Positions 12,958-24,418 are shown, numbered from the stretch's first letter. The stretch: 64,000 nt of DNA from Bettongia penicillata ogilbyi (GCA_023548195.1 JAJHZJ010000271.1:62001-126000), one strand, 5' to 3'. Notes: generated from the letters alone by a model not told the origin. Made by a program: numbers and translations.

Positions 12958-13365
12958 ATGTGAGTCAGGGAGGGATGGGCAAAGTCACCAGCCTCACTTC
13001 TCCGGAGTCATCTGGCTATCCAGTGACCAGATATTTATTAGGATGACTGGAGATGGCCCAGGATGCAATGGGAGACCCGGGCCTTTTAAGGCTAAAGTCT
13101 TTTCAAGCACTCATTTAGAGTGAAGTAATGCTCATTCAGAGATTAGGCCTCTGAGTCAGGGGATGGCCCCTTTAATTAGAAAAAAAATTCAAGATAGTAG
13201 GGGAAGACCCTCAGGGTTGCTGTTCCAAAGAGAAACAGTTCTGATTGACATTGACTCTAGGCCAGGAAGGCCCAAAATGCAGCCATTAAGAGGAGCTTGG
13301 GCAAGGAAGTATTGTGGTCCAGTATATGGACTTCAGAGTGAACTGGATTTAAGGTTTTGTAAAAG
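12958..13365 (-). mobile_element. RTE-tailed SINE, minus orientation (copy 1)
   Basis: It shares 'gagatggcccaggatgcaat', 'gggccttttaaggctaaagt' and 'gaagaccctcagggttgct' with the copies at 27.7 kb and 38.3 kb. The RTE-like 3' tail seen in those copies is absent here. It runs directly into the purine tract and faces an inverted copy at 14.0-14.3 kb. Confidence 0.65.
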
Positions 13366-13378
13366 GAAGAAAGAAGGA

Positions 13379-13462
<84 letters not shown>

Positions 13463-13835
13463 AGAAAGAAGGAAGGAAGGAAGGAAGGAAGGAAGGAAGG
13501 AAGGAAGGAAGGAGAAAGAAGGAAGGAAGGAAGGAAGGAAGGAAGGAAGGAAGGAAGGAAGGAAGGAAGGAAGGAAGGCAGGAAGGAAGGAAGGAAGGAA
13601 GGAAAGAAGGAAGGAAAGAAGGAAGGAAAGAAGGAAAGAAAGAAGGAAAGAAAGAAGGAAAGAAAGAAGGAAAGAAAGAAGGAAAGAAGGAAAGAAGGAA
13701 AGAAAGAAGGAAAGAAAAAAGGAAAGAAAGAAGGAAGGAAGGAAGGAAAGAAAGAAAGAAAGAAGAGAGAGAAGAAGGGAGAGAAGAAGGGAAGGAAGGA
13801 AGGAAGAAAGGAAGGAAAAGAAAAAAAGAAAGAAA
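13366..13835. repeat. Long polypurine tract (AAAG)n/(AAGG)n
   Basis: About 470 bp of nearly pure purine on the plus strand: AAAG units first (to about 13,460), then AAGG, then mixed AAGG/AAAG blocks, with one GGCAGG interruption near 13,577. Open frames of up to 225 codons on both strands encode only K/E/R/G or S/F/L/P repeats and are artefacts. Mirror-symmetric purine tracts can form triplex DNA, but that is an inference. Confidence 0.97.
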
Positions 13836-13929
13836 TCTAGCCAATAAGCCACAAGTTAACTGGGCAGCTTCTGTCCATCAAAATTTACCTTCTTTTGGAG
13901 AAGAGAAGGGAGAGGGAGAGGATGAGCTC

Positions 13930-14013
13930 AATTATCCAACTGTCTGGGTCCTCATTCAGGAAACTCAGTCCACTCACAAGGGTGTTTGTCCTTTGTTTTC
14001 ATAAAAGACCATG
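13930..14013. mobile_element. Fragment of RTE-tailed SINE family
   Basis: 'gtctgggtcctcattcagga' and 'gtttgtcctttg' match the end of the copy at 28,055-28,120. It forms the junction between the purine tract and the inverted copy. Confidence 0.5.
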
Positions 14014-14287
14014 TAAAGAGGCCTATTCTCTGAATGGATGTTACCTCACTCTAAGAGAATACCTGAAGAGGCCTTAGCCTAAAAGGGCCAGGGTATCCCA
14101 TTGCATCCTGGGCCATCTCCAGTCATACTGATGAATATCTGGTCACTGGATCTAGAAGGCTCTGGAGGAGAAGGTGAGTCTGAGGACCTTGGACAATCCT
14201 CCCTCACTCAAATCAAAGTCAACTGCAAGTCATGTTATCATTTCCCTGATGTCATGGTACTCTTCAAAATGAAGGACAAATACACAA
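14014..14287 (+). mobile_element. RTE-tailed SINE, plus orientation (copy 2)
   Basis: Reverse complement of the family at 12.96 kb: 'aaagaggcctattctctgaa', 'cctgggccatctccagtcat', then the tail 'gatgtcatggtactcttcaa' and 'gaaggacaaat'. The tail matches the 3' end of the RTE LINE at 40.2 kb ('cttcaagaacaaaggacaac'), which sets the orientation. Confidence 0.7.
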
Positions 14288-14689
14288 TGAGATTCCTTGA
14301 AATTATCTTGGCTGGTTGTTGAAGGAACTGCACGCCCTACTGCCCACTCCCCAGCCCTCTCCATACACATTTTATTTTTTCCAGGCCTATATTTGAAGTC
14401 TTTAAACCTCCACAACCACAATCACCACAAAATTTGTCTCCATCTCATCACAAACTCATCATCATGACCTGAAGAGGCACTACAGTAGAATTTTAATCAA
14501 ACAATAATACATTCATTCTTCTTGACCTTAGTGGATCTGTGGTCTCAACCTGTTGCTATTAATTCCAACAAGGAAAATTGCAACACAGCCATGTTTTCTT
14601 ATCTTATCCCCTTCTTGTCCATGCCTTCCCACGGACATTTTATGGGCAGTCAATCCAACATACTTCATTTGGATCTATTGGCATGGTGG
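14288..14689. other. Unrecognised spacer
   Basis: No recognisable gene or repeat. Short ORFs only. Confidence 0.35.
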
Positions 14690-15190
14690 AAATAACAAGC
14701 TATGGAAGGGATGAACAAGTTGTGGTATATAATAGTAAGGGAATGCTCTTTTGCTATAAGAAATGATGAGTAGGGCCAGGAGAACATTGTGCACAAAACA
14801 CCATCTGTATGATGATTAGTTGTGAATTAGCTATTCTCAACAAAGCGAAGATCCAAGACAGTTCCAAAGGACTTTTGATGAAAAATACTATCCATTTCTG
14901 AGAGGACTGATGGAGTCTGAATCAAAGCCAACCAAAGTACACTAGTTTTTATTTTCTTTATTTTGGGGGAATTTTTCTGTTTTGTTCTGTACTTTTTCTC
15001 CCACAATGTGAATATGGAAATATGCTTTGTATAACTGCACATGTATAACTTACCAAATTGCTTGTTCTCTCAGTAAGGGTAGAGGGAAGAAAGAGTGAGA
15101 GATTATTTGATATTCAAAATTTTAAAAATGGTAAAATTATTTTTTCCTGTTATTAGAAGAAAATAAAACATTAAATACCTAAAAAAAGAA
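14690..15190 (+). mobile_element. L1 3' end, plus orientation
   Basis: Landmarks of the marsupial L1 3' end in order: 'acaagttgtggtatataata', 'gctataagaaatgatgag', 'ccaggagaacattgtgcac', 'atccaagacagttccaaagg', 'ggagtctgaatcaaagcc' and 'gtgaatatggaaatatgctt'. It ends in A-rich sequence. Confidence 0.8.
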
Positions 15191-15544
15191 ATAGCAAGCT
15201 ACCCCTTAGTTACTTGTCACTTTGGTATATGAACAGCAAACCTCCAACTAGTCAGATATTGATCATGCGAGAGGGATGCACATCATGTGATATCACAGTC
15301 TTCAAGTAATTAAATTTGAGGTTCACCCCTAATGACAATGGAGAGGTTCATGATGGATATGAATAGACTTCAATATATTACTAATGAAGAATTGTGTACG
15401 GGAAATGGAATACAGGAGAAATATTTTATTATGTTTATTATATAATATTATGTTATTTCCAGAACTCAGGGTGACCTCTACAACATAAGTAGAAATCAAA
15501 GTAAGGCATTATTTACTACAATACTTAGTGAATGAATGAACCTT
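15191..15544. other. Unrecognised spacer
   Basis: No coding or repeat signature recognised. AT-rich. Confidence 0.35.
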
Positions 15545-15738
15545 GAAAAGCAGTGAAAAAGGATGCTGTTCTGAGAGTCAGGAGACTTGAATTAAAGTCC
15601 TAAGCTTGCCTCTAAATAATTGTGTGACTTTAGACAAATCACTGGTTTTCCTGGACTCCAGTTTCTCCACCTATAAATAGAGGGGCTTGGATTAAATGAC
15701 CTTTAATATCCCTTAAAACTATGAGTCTTAGGAGTTAT
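15545..15738 (+). mobile_element. MIR/CORE-type SINE
   Basis: 'gagagtcaggagacttgaat', 'attgtgtgactttagacaaa', 'tccagtttctccacctataa' and 'ggattaaatgacctttaata' occur in the expected order. Confidence 0.75.
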
Positions 15739-16349
15739 AATCTACAGTACTATTTACCACAATTCATTCCACACTAAGTCTTAAGTTATTAAAAAAGATT
15801 GACTTTATCCATACTGTAAACATAAAATGGATGTAAAATTCACGCTGCATGAATTTTGACATGAAATTAGAAAGACAATCTATGGTTATAGTCCATCACT
15901 GTGTGCGTGCATATGTGTGCATTGTTTATGTATGCTGTATATACACTTAGAACCTAGATAATATGTACATTTATGCGTATCTCTCCCGTCTATTTGCTTG
16001 CCTGTCTATCCATCCATTGGTCTGCCTGTCTGTCTATGGTCAAGTTACCATACTGTTTATCTGCTTGGAGTGCTGTGGAACTGAGTCTAGAATTTAAGCT
16101 TCTTACACATGACTGCTGAAACAGACATCTATTATCAAGAGCATGGAGGCAAGGAATACTACTACTTACCTCCACTGCTCCCCTCACTTCCATGCTCAGT
16201 AGCAAGGTAGACAGAAACAGAGAGACAAACAGAAATAGAGAGTAGAGATATATAAGACAATAGAAATAGAGAGACAAAGACAGACAGAAATAGAGAGATA
16301 GAAGAGGACCTATGTTTCATTGATGTAGGGAACTCTCTGTGAGGAAACT
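15739..16349. other. Unrecognised sequence with GTCT/AGAC- and GAGA-rich patches
   Basis: Simple-sequence patches occur at 16,005-16,035 (CTGTCTGTC) and 16,205-16,305 (GAGAGACAAACAGAAATA-like units, imperfect). No gene recognised. Confidence 0.4.
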
Positions 16350-16465
16350 CTACTTGTGCTGGTTGGCTGAGAAATTAAATGACTTGCCCATGGTTGCATC
16401 TATTTTGTGTCAAAGACAGTCTTGAACACAGGTATTCTGGACTTCAAGGCTAACTCTTTTTATAA
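16350..16465 (-). mobile_element. MIR-type SINE fragment, minus orientation
   Basis: 'gagaaattaaatgacttgcc', 'catggttgcatc' and 'cttgaacacaggtattctgg' match a reverse MIR middle and head. Confidence 0.6.
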
Positions 16466-17849
16466 TACCACACATATGCGCATGTGCACACAAAGACACA
16501 TACTAGATGGGCATTCTGTGTGGATGAAAAGTTGCTCTTAGAATCAACAGGAGGATGAGATTGGATTGGCTTAGGTTTAAGAAATTTCATAGCATTTTTA
16601 ATGGTCCCAAACTGCTCCTTGCCTCAAGATTCATCTTTATAATGACAATATTTTTCTAATGTTGTTATTTTGCTACAAATCATGGACCATTGTGTTCTCA
16701 TAAGAATTAAACATATTAAGGCTCTAAACTAGTTAAAAGATACTTTAGGTTGGTGCTACTGTTAGGAATTTTGAATAAGTCAGCAAGGAAGATATTTAGG
16801 GGCAGGTAAGCCTTTCTTGCCCCTCAAATCACACTTCAGAGACAACTGCCTTTTTCTCCTCTACATGGGTTCTGTTAGGGATACTGATGAACACAGAATA
16901 TAAATAGATCACCATGACATAGCAATTGCCATAGGAGTGTGGAGAAAAGGCTGAGGATGGTATTGACTGATGGGTTACTTTGAAACCTGTATTTCCTCAT
17001 GGGCGATTCTTGATATTTGTTGGTGATTGTAAGGAAAGAAAGAACTATGAGTTATTGGACTTGTTTTCTACAGTTCCTCAGCACCACTGAACAATAGGTC
17101 AGAAAGAGAACAGACACCTCCAATCTCTTCCTGACCCAGTTAATTTACTCGGAAAGTGACTTTTCTCCAGAAGTTCTCTGGGGCCCAAGAGACTGTCATT
17201 CTATTAGGGAAAGGGGAAGGGAATTAAGTGACACCTACAGATTGTCAGGGTATAATAATGTGGGCCATAAATCTACCCAGACCCATTATTAATCTCCAAG
17301 CTATATGGGAAGCCACTTCTGTTATTAGCTATTCTGTGGGAATGGACCGTTTTATCACTCAGGAAGCTGTGAAAAACCTTAAGCCAGTAGTATGGTTATC
17401 TCTCCAGGAAGTTTTCAGGTGAATGTATTCAAGAGCACAGGCTCTTGCAGTGGCCTGGCCATCTGACCATAACCCCAAAAGAGTAGAGCTTAAAATGAAA
17501 TATGGCAAATACAAGGATCTACCTTAATAGTCCAGAACAGGATGGTTATTTGTATGAAATTATAGTTATCTGAATAAAGGTAGCTTTTTACACTGTGGCT
17601 GATATATTTCCACAAGTGCCTCTCATCTTCCTGGATCTCCATCCACACTGAACAATTGTTGTGCTTTACAGTAAACTTGTTTTCTTTATAACATTACCAT
17701 TATTGTTTTACTTCTGATGTTTTATAACCCACCTTGACTTTTGAAAGTTAGGTTAGGATTCTTTCTTTAATAAGTGAAAAATCTATCATGTTATAATTTA
17801 ATCACCCAAAGGATTATGTAAATTGTGTGTACCTAAAACTACACTTATA
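16466..17849. other. Repeat-poor unrecognised stretch
   Basis: About 1.4 kb in which I recognise no interspersed repeat. ORFs are short. It is one of several candidates for single-copy sequence in the window. Confidence 0.35.
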
Positions 17850-17962
17850 GTAAATACTATAAATAATAATAGTACAAGATTTCTCTGAGGTTCAACCAAG
17901 TTTCCATATGTAAAATATTTTGTAAATTGCGAAGTGCTATATAAATAGATATTGTAATTGTT
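17850..17962 (+). mobile_element. MIR/CORE-type SINE 3' fragment
   Basis: 'gtaaaatattttgtaaattg' followed by 'gaagtgctatataaatagat' and 'attgtaattg' is a common 3' end of these SINEs. Confidence 0.5.
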
Positions 17963-18029
17963 TTGCTTTGTTAATTGCCAAATGAGAGCAAGGCAACAAC
18001 ATTCCAGGTGTCAGAACCATATTTTTTGA

Positions 18030-18192
18030 ATTGCAAAGCACCTTCAAGTTCATTTAACCAACCATCCAAGGTAACAAATGAGAAAAACAAGGCCCAGAGT
18101 GGTTAAATAACTCTGGTGAAAGTCATGTAGGTAGTCAGGGCCAAAGCTAGGTTAAGAACTCAGATTCTTTGATTCTGCATCCAATACTTATT
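18030..18192 (-). mobile_element. MIR-like fragment, minus orientation
   Basis: 'aacaaggcccagagtggtta', 'gtcatgtaggtagtcagggc' and 'aactcagattctttgattct' match the reverse MIR series in diverged form. Confidence 0.6.
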
Positions 18193-18568
18193 TCTCTCTC
18201 GCCATATTGTTTCCAAGGTCACATGATGATATCCGTCTTATTTTCTCAAGAAAATCTTGTATTGGTATCTTCGTGGTATGCATTAATATCCCAAAGTGTA
18301 AAATATTAGAGCTAGTAGAAAATGATTTACAGAGAAGAAAGCAGGCCTTTACGGATGATGTTCCATTCTCCAAATCATAGTTAATTGGTAAGTAAAAGCT
18401 ATTTAGCCTCAGGGGCCTAATTCTATTATTTTCTAGACCAAGATTCCTCCCTTCACAATATTCTGCCTCCATGAACTTGATGCCTGTACATTGATGGCCA
18501 ATCAGGCCAACTTTTGACTCATTTGGAATTCTTATAAAAATATGACTATCTTTTGTAGTTTATACCTA
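18193..18568. other. Unrecognised spacer
   Basis: Contains a 94-codon minus-strand ORF (18,188-18,472) with no recognisable domain, which overlaps the MIR fragment at one end. I do not call it a gene. Confidence 0.35.
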
Positions 18569-18586
18569 GCAATTATTAGGGTGTGT
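18569..18586. repeat. Left target-site duplication of RTE copy
   Basis: 'gcaattattagg' followed by 'gtgtgt', matching 19,549-19,566 with one or two differences. Confidence 0.8.
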
Positions 18587-19548
18587 GTTGGTTGGTTGTT
18601 GTCCTTCTAGAAGAAGACCAAAATTACATCACTATGCTAAAGTCAAGTTTCAGTGTTTCCAACTGTGCCTGATCAGAACAATATGAGCTCAGGATGCTCT
18701 CCCTCAAGTTGAACACAAGTAGTTTGTGTGAACATTTGGTGTGGATACTCTAAATTTGCATATCCTACATTTCCTCTAAACTGTTTCAATGCTGCTTTGC
18801 TCATAGAGCACAGCACCCTTTCTGATGTGGGCACACCATGCTGAGTGATCCTGGGCTAGTGTCTCCCATGTTACACAATCAATTCCAAAGTTCTTGAGAG
18901 AGACCTTGAGAGTAACCTTGTATCACTTCTTTTGACTATCTTGTGATTGCCTGCCCAGTGTGAGTGCTCCATAAAATAATCTTTTTGGCAAGCATATGTT
19001 TTGCATTCGAACAATGTGGCTAGCCCATTGGCATTACACTTGCTGAAGCAGAGTCTGAATGCTCAGTAGTTTAGTTTGAGTAAAAACCTCAGTGTCTGGG
19101 TCATAATCCTGCCAGGTGATTTTCGGAATTTTCCTAAGACAATTCAAATGATAACAACTCAGTTTCCTGGCATGGCATTGATATATTGTCCAGGCATACA
19201 ACAATGAGGTCAACACAATGACTCTGTGGACCTTCTGGCTGGTAGTCAGTCGTATTACCTCTTCTCTCCCATACTTTCCTTTGGAGCCTCCCAAACAATG
19301 AACTAGCTCTGACAATGTGTGCATTAACTGAATTATAAATGTGTACATCCCTGGAAAGTACATTACCAAGATATTTGAACTCAACCACAGCATTCAAAAC
19401 TTCTCCATTTGCTGTAACTGATGGTTTGGAGTATGGATGATGCAGTGGTGGCTGATGGAGCACCTATGTTTTCTTGATGTTAATTGCTAGGTCAAAATCA
19501 GCACAAGCAGCAGAGAATTCACCCATTCTTTGCTGCATTTCAATTTCG
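18587..19548 (-). mobile_element. RTE (BovB-type) LINE, 5'-truncated, with target-site duplication
   Basis: The 3' terminal box 'ggttggttgttgtccttct' is at the plus-left end. The minus strand of 19,463-19,134 reads FKYLGNVLSRDVHIYN, then ASSLFGRLQRKVWERRG, an RTE reverse-transcriptase C-terminal region. It is flanked by 'gcaattattagg' at 18,569-18,580 and 19,549-19,560, with similarity continuing another 6 bases (one or two mismatches), which fits a TSD. Frameshifts break the ORF. Confidence 0.88.
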
Positions 19549-19566
19549 GCAATTATTAGGCTGTGT
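19549..19566. repeat. Right target-site duplication of RTE copy
   Basis: 'gcaattattagg' followed by 'ctgtgt', pairing with 18,569-18,586. Confidence 0.8.
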
Positions 19567-20030
19567 ATGTATTAACAAGCACCCTAGCACACCCAGGATG
19601 ATCTGCTAGCATAGGTTCTTTGATCTGCTTTTATAAATGAAAGATAGCTTCAAAGGGGTTAACAATCATTTCTTAATTAAACATATATAAGTCATTCACT
19701 AGGTCAGGGGAATGGTTAACACCCTGAATGTGGAGAAAATACAAGCAGAGAAACTAGCACAGAGCTCAACAGACAGGGCTCTAACTGTCTGACAAAGTAA
19801 TGCAATCACCTACATACACCACCGGATGGGGGGCACCAACAACATCTAAGTAGTCTGAGGGCTCTTAACAAACAGCTACTCAGAGTCCCACCCAGGGAAT
19901 CAAAAGGTACCTCTCATAAGCTAAACCCCCAAAGCAAAATACTAACCTCCCAGTATATGTAGTTTTCAACTAATGGGTTCAGAGCCACAAGGTATCACAA
20001 CCCACATGACTCAATACCGTTGTGAAACAT
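19567..20030. other. Unclassified block, possible LTR
   Basis: The text is richer in GC and in direct-sentence structure than its neighbours. On the minus strand a TATA-like 'tataaaagcag' lies near 19,630, and an LTR is possible. I found no clear TG...CA ends or flanking duplication, so this stays unassigned. Confidence 0.25.
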
Positions 20031-20160
20031 ACACAGCTGTATACATACATATGTGTTTATACACACATGCACATATATGTATACACACATACGTGTGTGT
20101 GCATTCACATAAATAGGCATATATACACATACATATATGTGTTGTGACTATGTATACACA
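20031..20160. repeat. TA/CA/TG-rich compound microsatellite
   Basis: Interleaved 'acatac', 'tatgtg', 'acacac' and 'gtgtgtg' units with no long pure run. Confidence 0.85.
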
Positions 20161-22254
20161 CAGCAGGAATAGGTAAAAGACACAAAATGGACAATTAATT
20201 ATTGATTGATAAATTGATTGAAAATTATATTTACCACATTAGAAACCATACTATTAGAACTTTTCTTTCCAATTGTATGACATCTTTCCAGTTATTTCCT
20301 GTTGTCATTTCAGTGAGTCATTTTCTAATTATGAAAGACAATATATTTAATCAAGGTAGGAAAGGAAATATAAGGAGAGAAAAAAAGAAAAAAACAAGGC
20401 AGTCTGGCCATCTGCATATGTAGAGTTACGTGATTGCTTATAAGCAATCTTCAGGGCTACCATCTGACTCAAACAAGCAGATGTCACGGATAGTAATTAA
20501 ACCCAACTTGTTCTCCTGCTACAATATAAAAATAGCTTTTCCTTTGATGACAAAGAATATGTGTCATATAATCAAGGCTAATCAAAAAAGAGATAAATAT
20601 TAACTTTTTTAATCATTTCAATGCACCAGAATTTTGGAGATGGCTCTTTCTCAAGGTAACTGTGTCTTCCTGAAATAAAGAGCCCACTCAGCTTATAAAT
20701 GAGGTAAGAGAAACACATAAAAGGAGTATGAGATATTTTACTTCCTTTCCAAAACCTTTCCTCAGTTCCTTAGTGATGAGCTACCATGTTACAGAACATT
20801 TTTTTTCCCAAATGTCTCTTTCAAAAACTTTATAGCTTGAAGCAGTGGGTGGTTCCACCCCCAAAACATACTTAGTGGTTGACTGCAAAGATTGTTTGAA
20901 ACCTTTTAAACTGCAATGATGGTCTTTGCTGAGGAAAATGGAGTATACAATTTTTGAGTTCATAATTGAGATACATTAACAGCTTCCTCTGTCCAATACT
21001 AATATATTACGCTATTTTTTTTTCTTTTCGAAGGAAGGAGATACAAAAATTCTATGCAGTTGTTCCCAAGCAAAGTTTCAGCTGTATGTGACTAGGTTTT
21101 CATCTAGCAGCTATTGGAATATAAAGAAACATTCCTAGAGTGACTGTTTTCTCTTCCCTTTCTATAAAGCCTAGCCACGTTTGCTACCACAGCCCAAGTA
21201 TATCTCATTTGTCTGCTGGAAAGCTTAATTTTGTCCAGGGGGAGAGGAAATGGAAATTACAGAGAATGTAAGGTGTGCAGAGAGATCTAGGGGATTAATG
21301 AATCACAGTCTACCCCATTCCTTAATTACTTTAGTCATGATAATTCCTTGGTCTCCCTTTCTAGTTGAGCCCCACAAACCTCTTGGAGTAGAATTTGCCT
21401 TTTATGAAGGTAAAATTACAAGCTAATGAAGTGCTGTAGTAAGTTTATTTAAACATGTCATAATACTTGAATGCTATCATTAGATGTTATTTTTTCCTTT
21501 AGAGTAAGTCATTATTCCTGTTAAAAAGCAAACATTCTTGGAAAGGATAACATATTAATTCCTTAATGTATTTGTTTCCAAATATTTTGTAACAATTCTG
21601 TCCCTACTTTCATAACAGCAACATCAGTCTCATCTCACATGCTTCATAAATGAACTATAGCTCATATTTCATTCAAACAAAACTACGAATGTATTACGCT
21701 ATTTAAAAAAATTTTTACAGAGTAAAATAGCAATGTATGGTTGCATGCATATAAATCCTTTGCAATGTTCATGTTTATAAGAAATGAAAATAAAAATTAG
21801 TAATATTGCTAATGTAGTGAGTGCTTGTTTTTTACTACAAAGTTTTTTTTAATGGGGCAATTAGTGATATTATTACTTAAAAATTTTCAACCCCCAATCA
21901 AGATAGATATTTTATCGTCATAATTGCCATAACAGAAAAAGAAGATTCACACTAGCAATGTTACCAATAGTAATCAAAATCGTACCTTTTCATTTGGTAA
22001 AACAGAGCACTCTTTATTCACCCATAACCAATATATGAGATTTTTCAGATCAAATATTTTTCCCATGTACAGAACAAGTCTATTTACTGTTCTTATTAAA
22101 CTGGAGTAAGGTCAAACTATTATATTTTTCATGGCAAATGGATTTTGATTCATTCATATTTAGAAATATCTATATCTTTAAAATGCTATAACAATTCTTT
22201 CTGTAGAATGGTCACATTATTATAGACTAGTCAACTGAGCACACTTTTATGGTT
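20161..22254. other. Repeat-poor AT-rich stretch
   Basis: About 2.1 kb with no recognisable SINE, LINE or LTR signature and no ORF over 75 codons. It is the longest such interval in the window after the first 2.5 kb. It could be single-copy intronic or intergenic sequence. Confidence 0.35.
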
Positions 22255-22880
22255 TGTTATTTTGTTTATAGGGCAGTTGTTTTTAATCTGTCATTCTTTT
22301 TCATTTTGTTGTATCGTTCAATCCATTCACACTTAAAGCTATGAAAGTTCTAGATTTATATTTTCCTCTGTCTCTAATATTGAATTTTTTCATGTTATAT
22401 TTTTCTGTCTTCTGAGGTAAACGGAGTACTATGTCATTTTAGTTACTTTACCTTAATCTTCTTTAGGGCGGCCCTATTTTGGACATGACAATAACTGAAC
22501 ACAAAAAGATTACCATTGTTCTATTCCTCTTGTCCCTTATCTCCCCTCTCATTTGTTATCCCTTTCATTTTAAAGTTTTGTTTTTAGTACCTTTGTCTTT
22601 CCTGCTTATATTTCAATTAATTTTTCCCTTTTCCCTCTTTCCCCCACTTTTTAGTTAATCAAATAGATTCCGTCTTCCTCTCTTCTCCTCCCACTAATCC
22701 TGTTGATTGGTATTTTAAATTTCACTTTTTGTCCTCTTTTCCAAATGTAATTTATCTCTCACTTTGTTCATTATTCATCTTCTGTGTCTTCACTAGACCT
22801 CTATTCTATTTCATAATTCTTATATTTATCTAGTCACCCTTTATACATTTCTCATGTAATTATATTGCCAAGGTATCTAT
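22255..22880 (-). mobile_element. Possible L1-like internal fragment, minus orientation
   Basis: 'caatccattcacacttaaag' followed by long T/C-rich text resembles antisense L1 internal or intergenic sequence. No protein motif was verified, so this is a weak call. Confidence 0.3.
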
Positions 22881-23180
22881 TCTGTCCTTTTTCCTTTAAC
22901 CAGTTACTGCTAATGTCTTATAGAGCTTGCTCTACAGATTGCTTTTTTCCATTGTGCCTAAACCTTAGGAAATTATCAGTTCTTCCAAGTGACAGAGAAG
23001 CCACTGTCCTATGGTAATCACCCTTACCCCCTCCATATCCCTGATAATGCAGCCCACCAATAAACCATACTCTCTTCTCATCACCTTCCTTCTCTGTTTG
23101 CCTCAAAATATCCTCCACAGATCCACATCCCTCCTCCTACAAGGTTCTAGTTGTTCTAGGAGCTCCAACTCCCCTTTGCA
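22881..23180. other. Unrecognised pyrimidine-rich sequence
   Basis: C/T-rich with short ORFs on both strands. No family recognised. Confidence 0.3.
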
Positions 23181-23445
23181 GCTGGTGCCATAGTGGGTAG
23201 AACAATGGACCTGGAGTCAGGAAGACCTGAGTTTAAATCTGTCCTCGAACACCTACTACCTTTGAAACCCTGGGTAAGTCACTTAACCTCTGTTTGCGTC
23301 AGTATCTTCAACTGTAAAATAAGTATTATAGTAATAGAACCTACCTTTCAGGGTTATTGTAAGATGAAATGAAATAATATTTATAAGCACTTAGCACAAT
23401 GCCTTGTGTAAAATAGATAGAATATAAATGCTTATTCCGTAATAC
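23181..23445 (+). mobile_element. MIR/CORE-type SINE, full length
   Basis: Head 'gctggtgccatagtgggtag', then 'tggagtcaggaagacctgag', 'ctgggtaagtcacttaacct', 'caactgtaaaataagtatta', 'cagggttattgtaagatg', and the end 'gcacttagcacaatgccttg'. Confidence 0.88.
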
Positions 23446-24184
23446 CCGTCCACCTCCAGAGGTAAAAGTGGTCTTTTCAAGTACCAAATCCTCAAACACA
23501 ACATCCGTTGCAAGATCCCTATTTCCCTCACAACACATTTTTCTTCACTTGCAGGAACATTCATTGGTGACACTTTTTCCCGCTACCAAAACAAAGCCTC
23601 CTCCTTTTCCCTTACTTTTGAATCTTTACCCCCGTCTCTTCGCAGACTCCCCTGTAGACCCTTCTTTTCCAGAGAGACTCCAGGAGTTATCGTACCCCAC
23701 TTCTAGCTCTAGATTTGACCAGGGCTCATTCACCTGCTCCCATTTTATCTCTTTCTTCACTTCCTCATTTCAAATACTCTACTATTCTGTAATTTAATCT
23801 CACAAAAAGAAAAAAAGTTATTTAGCAGTTGGCAAACTTTCACAAGGTCCATCCGATTCTTAGTGCTCCAGGCCTGACTTTCCAAGATTATCTTCAATTG
23901 ACATTTAGAAAGAAATCTCTTCCTGGGTTCTTTGCTTTTATTCTGTTGGTGTTGCTTTCCTTGGTTGCTGCAGTTTGGTTTTCTGCAGTATTTGAGAAGC
24001 AAATTATCTCTTGAGTTCTAGTTTTCTTTCTACTAATGTTTCCAATATCTCACTTACATGCCTCTCTGATTATTGTTTTATAAGTATGTGTCTACTGCCT
24101 AGGTTTATATTAGCAGACTGTGATATTGTGATTATTACTGCATTTGTTTTATCTTGAGTAACTATGATGTTATAATAATGATAA
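23446..24184. other. Unrecognised, partly pyrimidine-rich
   Basis: The 109-codon plus-strand ORF at 23,468-23,797 is rich in S, P and F from C/T-rich DNA and has no recognisable domain. I do not call it a gene. It may be an old L2-like piece. Confidence 0.3.
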
Positions 24185-24418
24185 ATTCCATTTATTTACA
24201 ATTTTTAATACTTAAAATTTGTAGTACTTAGAGGACATTATCTTACAATAATCCTATGAGGGTTATTATATCCATTTTATAGATGAGGAAACTGAACCTG
24301 TGAAAGGTTATGTGACCTATTCAGGGCCACATAGCTAAGTAGGTACCTGAGGCAGGATTTGAACTCATATCTTCCTGATTTCAGGTCTAATACTCTATTC
24401 ACTGCACCATCAGACCTT
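24185..24418 (-). mobile_element. MIR SINE, minus orientation
   Basis: 'tccattttatagatgaggaa', 'actgaacctgtgaaagg', 'cacatagctaagtagg', 'caggatttgaactcatatct' and 'attcactgcaccatcaga' follow the reverse-MIR order. Confidence 0.85.

Noticed and set aside
13163..13852. Long ORFs of 225, 195 and 167 codons on both strands
   Set aside because: They are translations of AAAG/AAGG repeats. All frames of such a tract stay open because no stop codon can form in most phases. No real protein.
23468..23797. 109-codon ORF, possible small gene
   Set aside because: Composition follows C/T-rich DNA; no domain, no splice or promoter context recognised.
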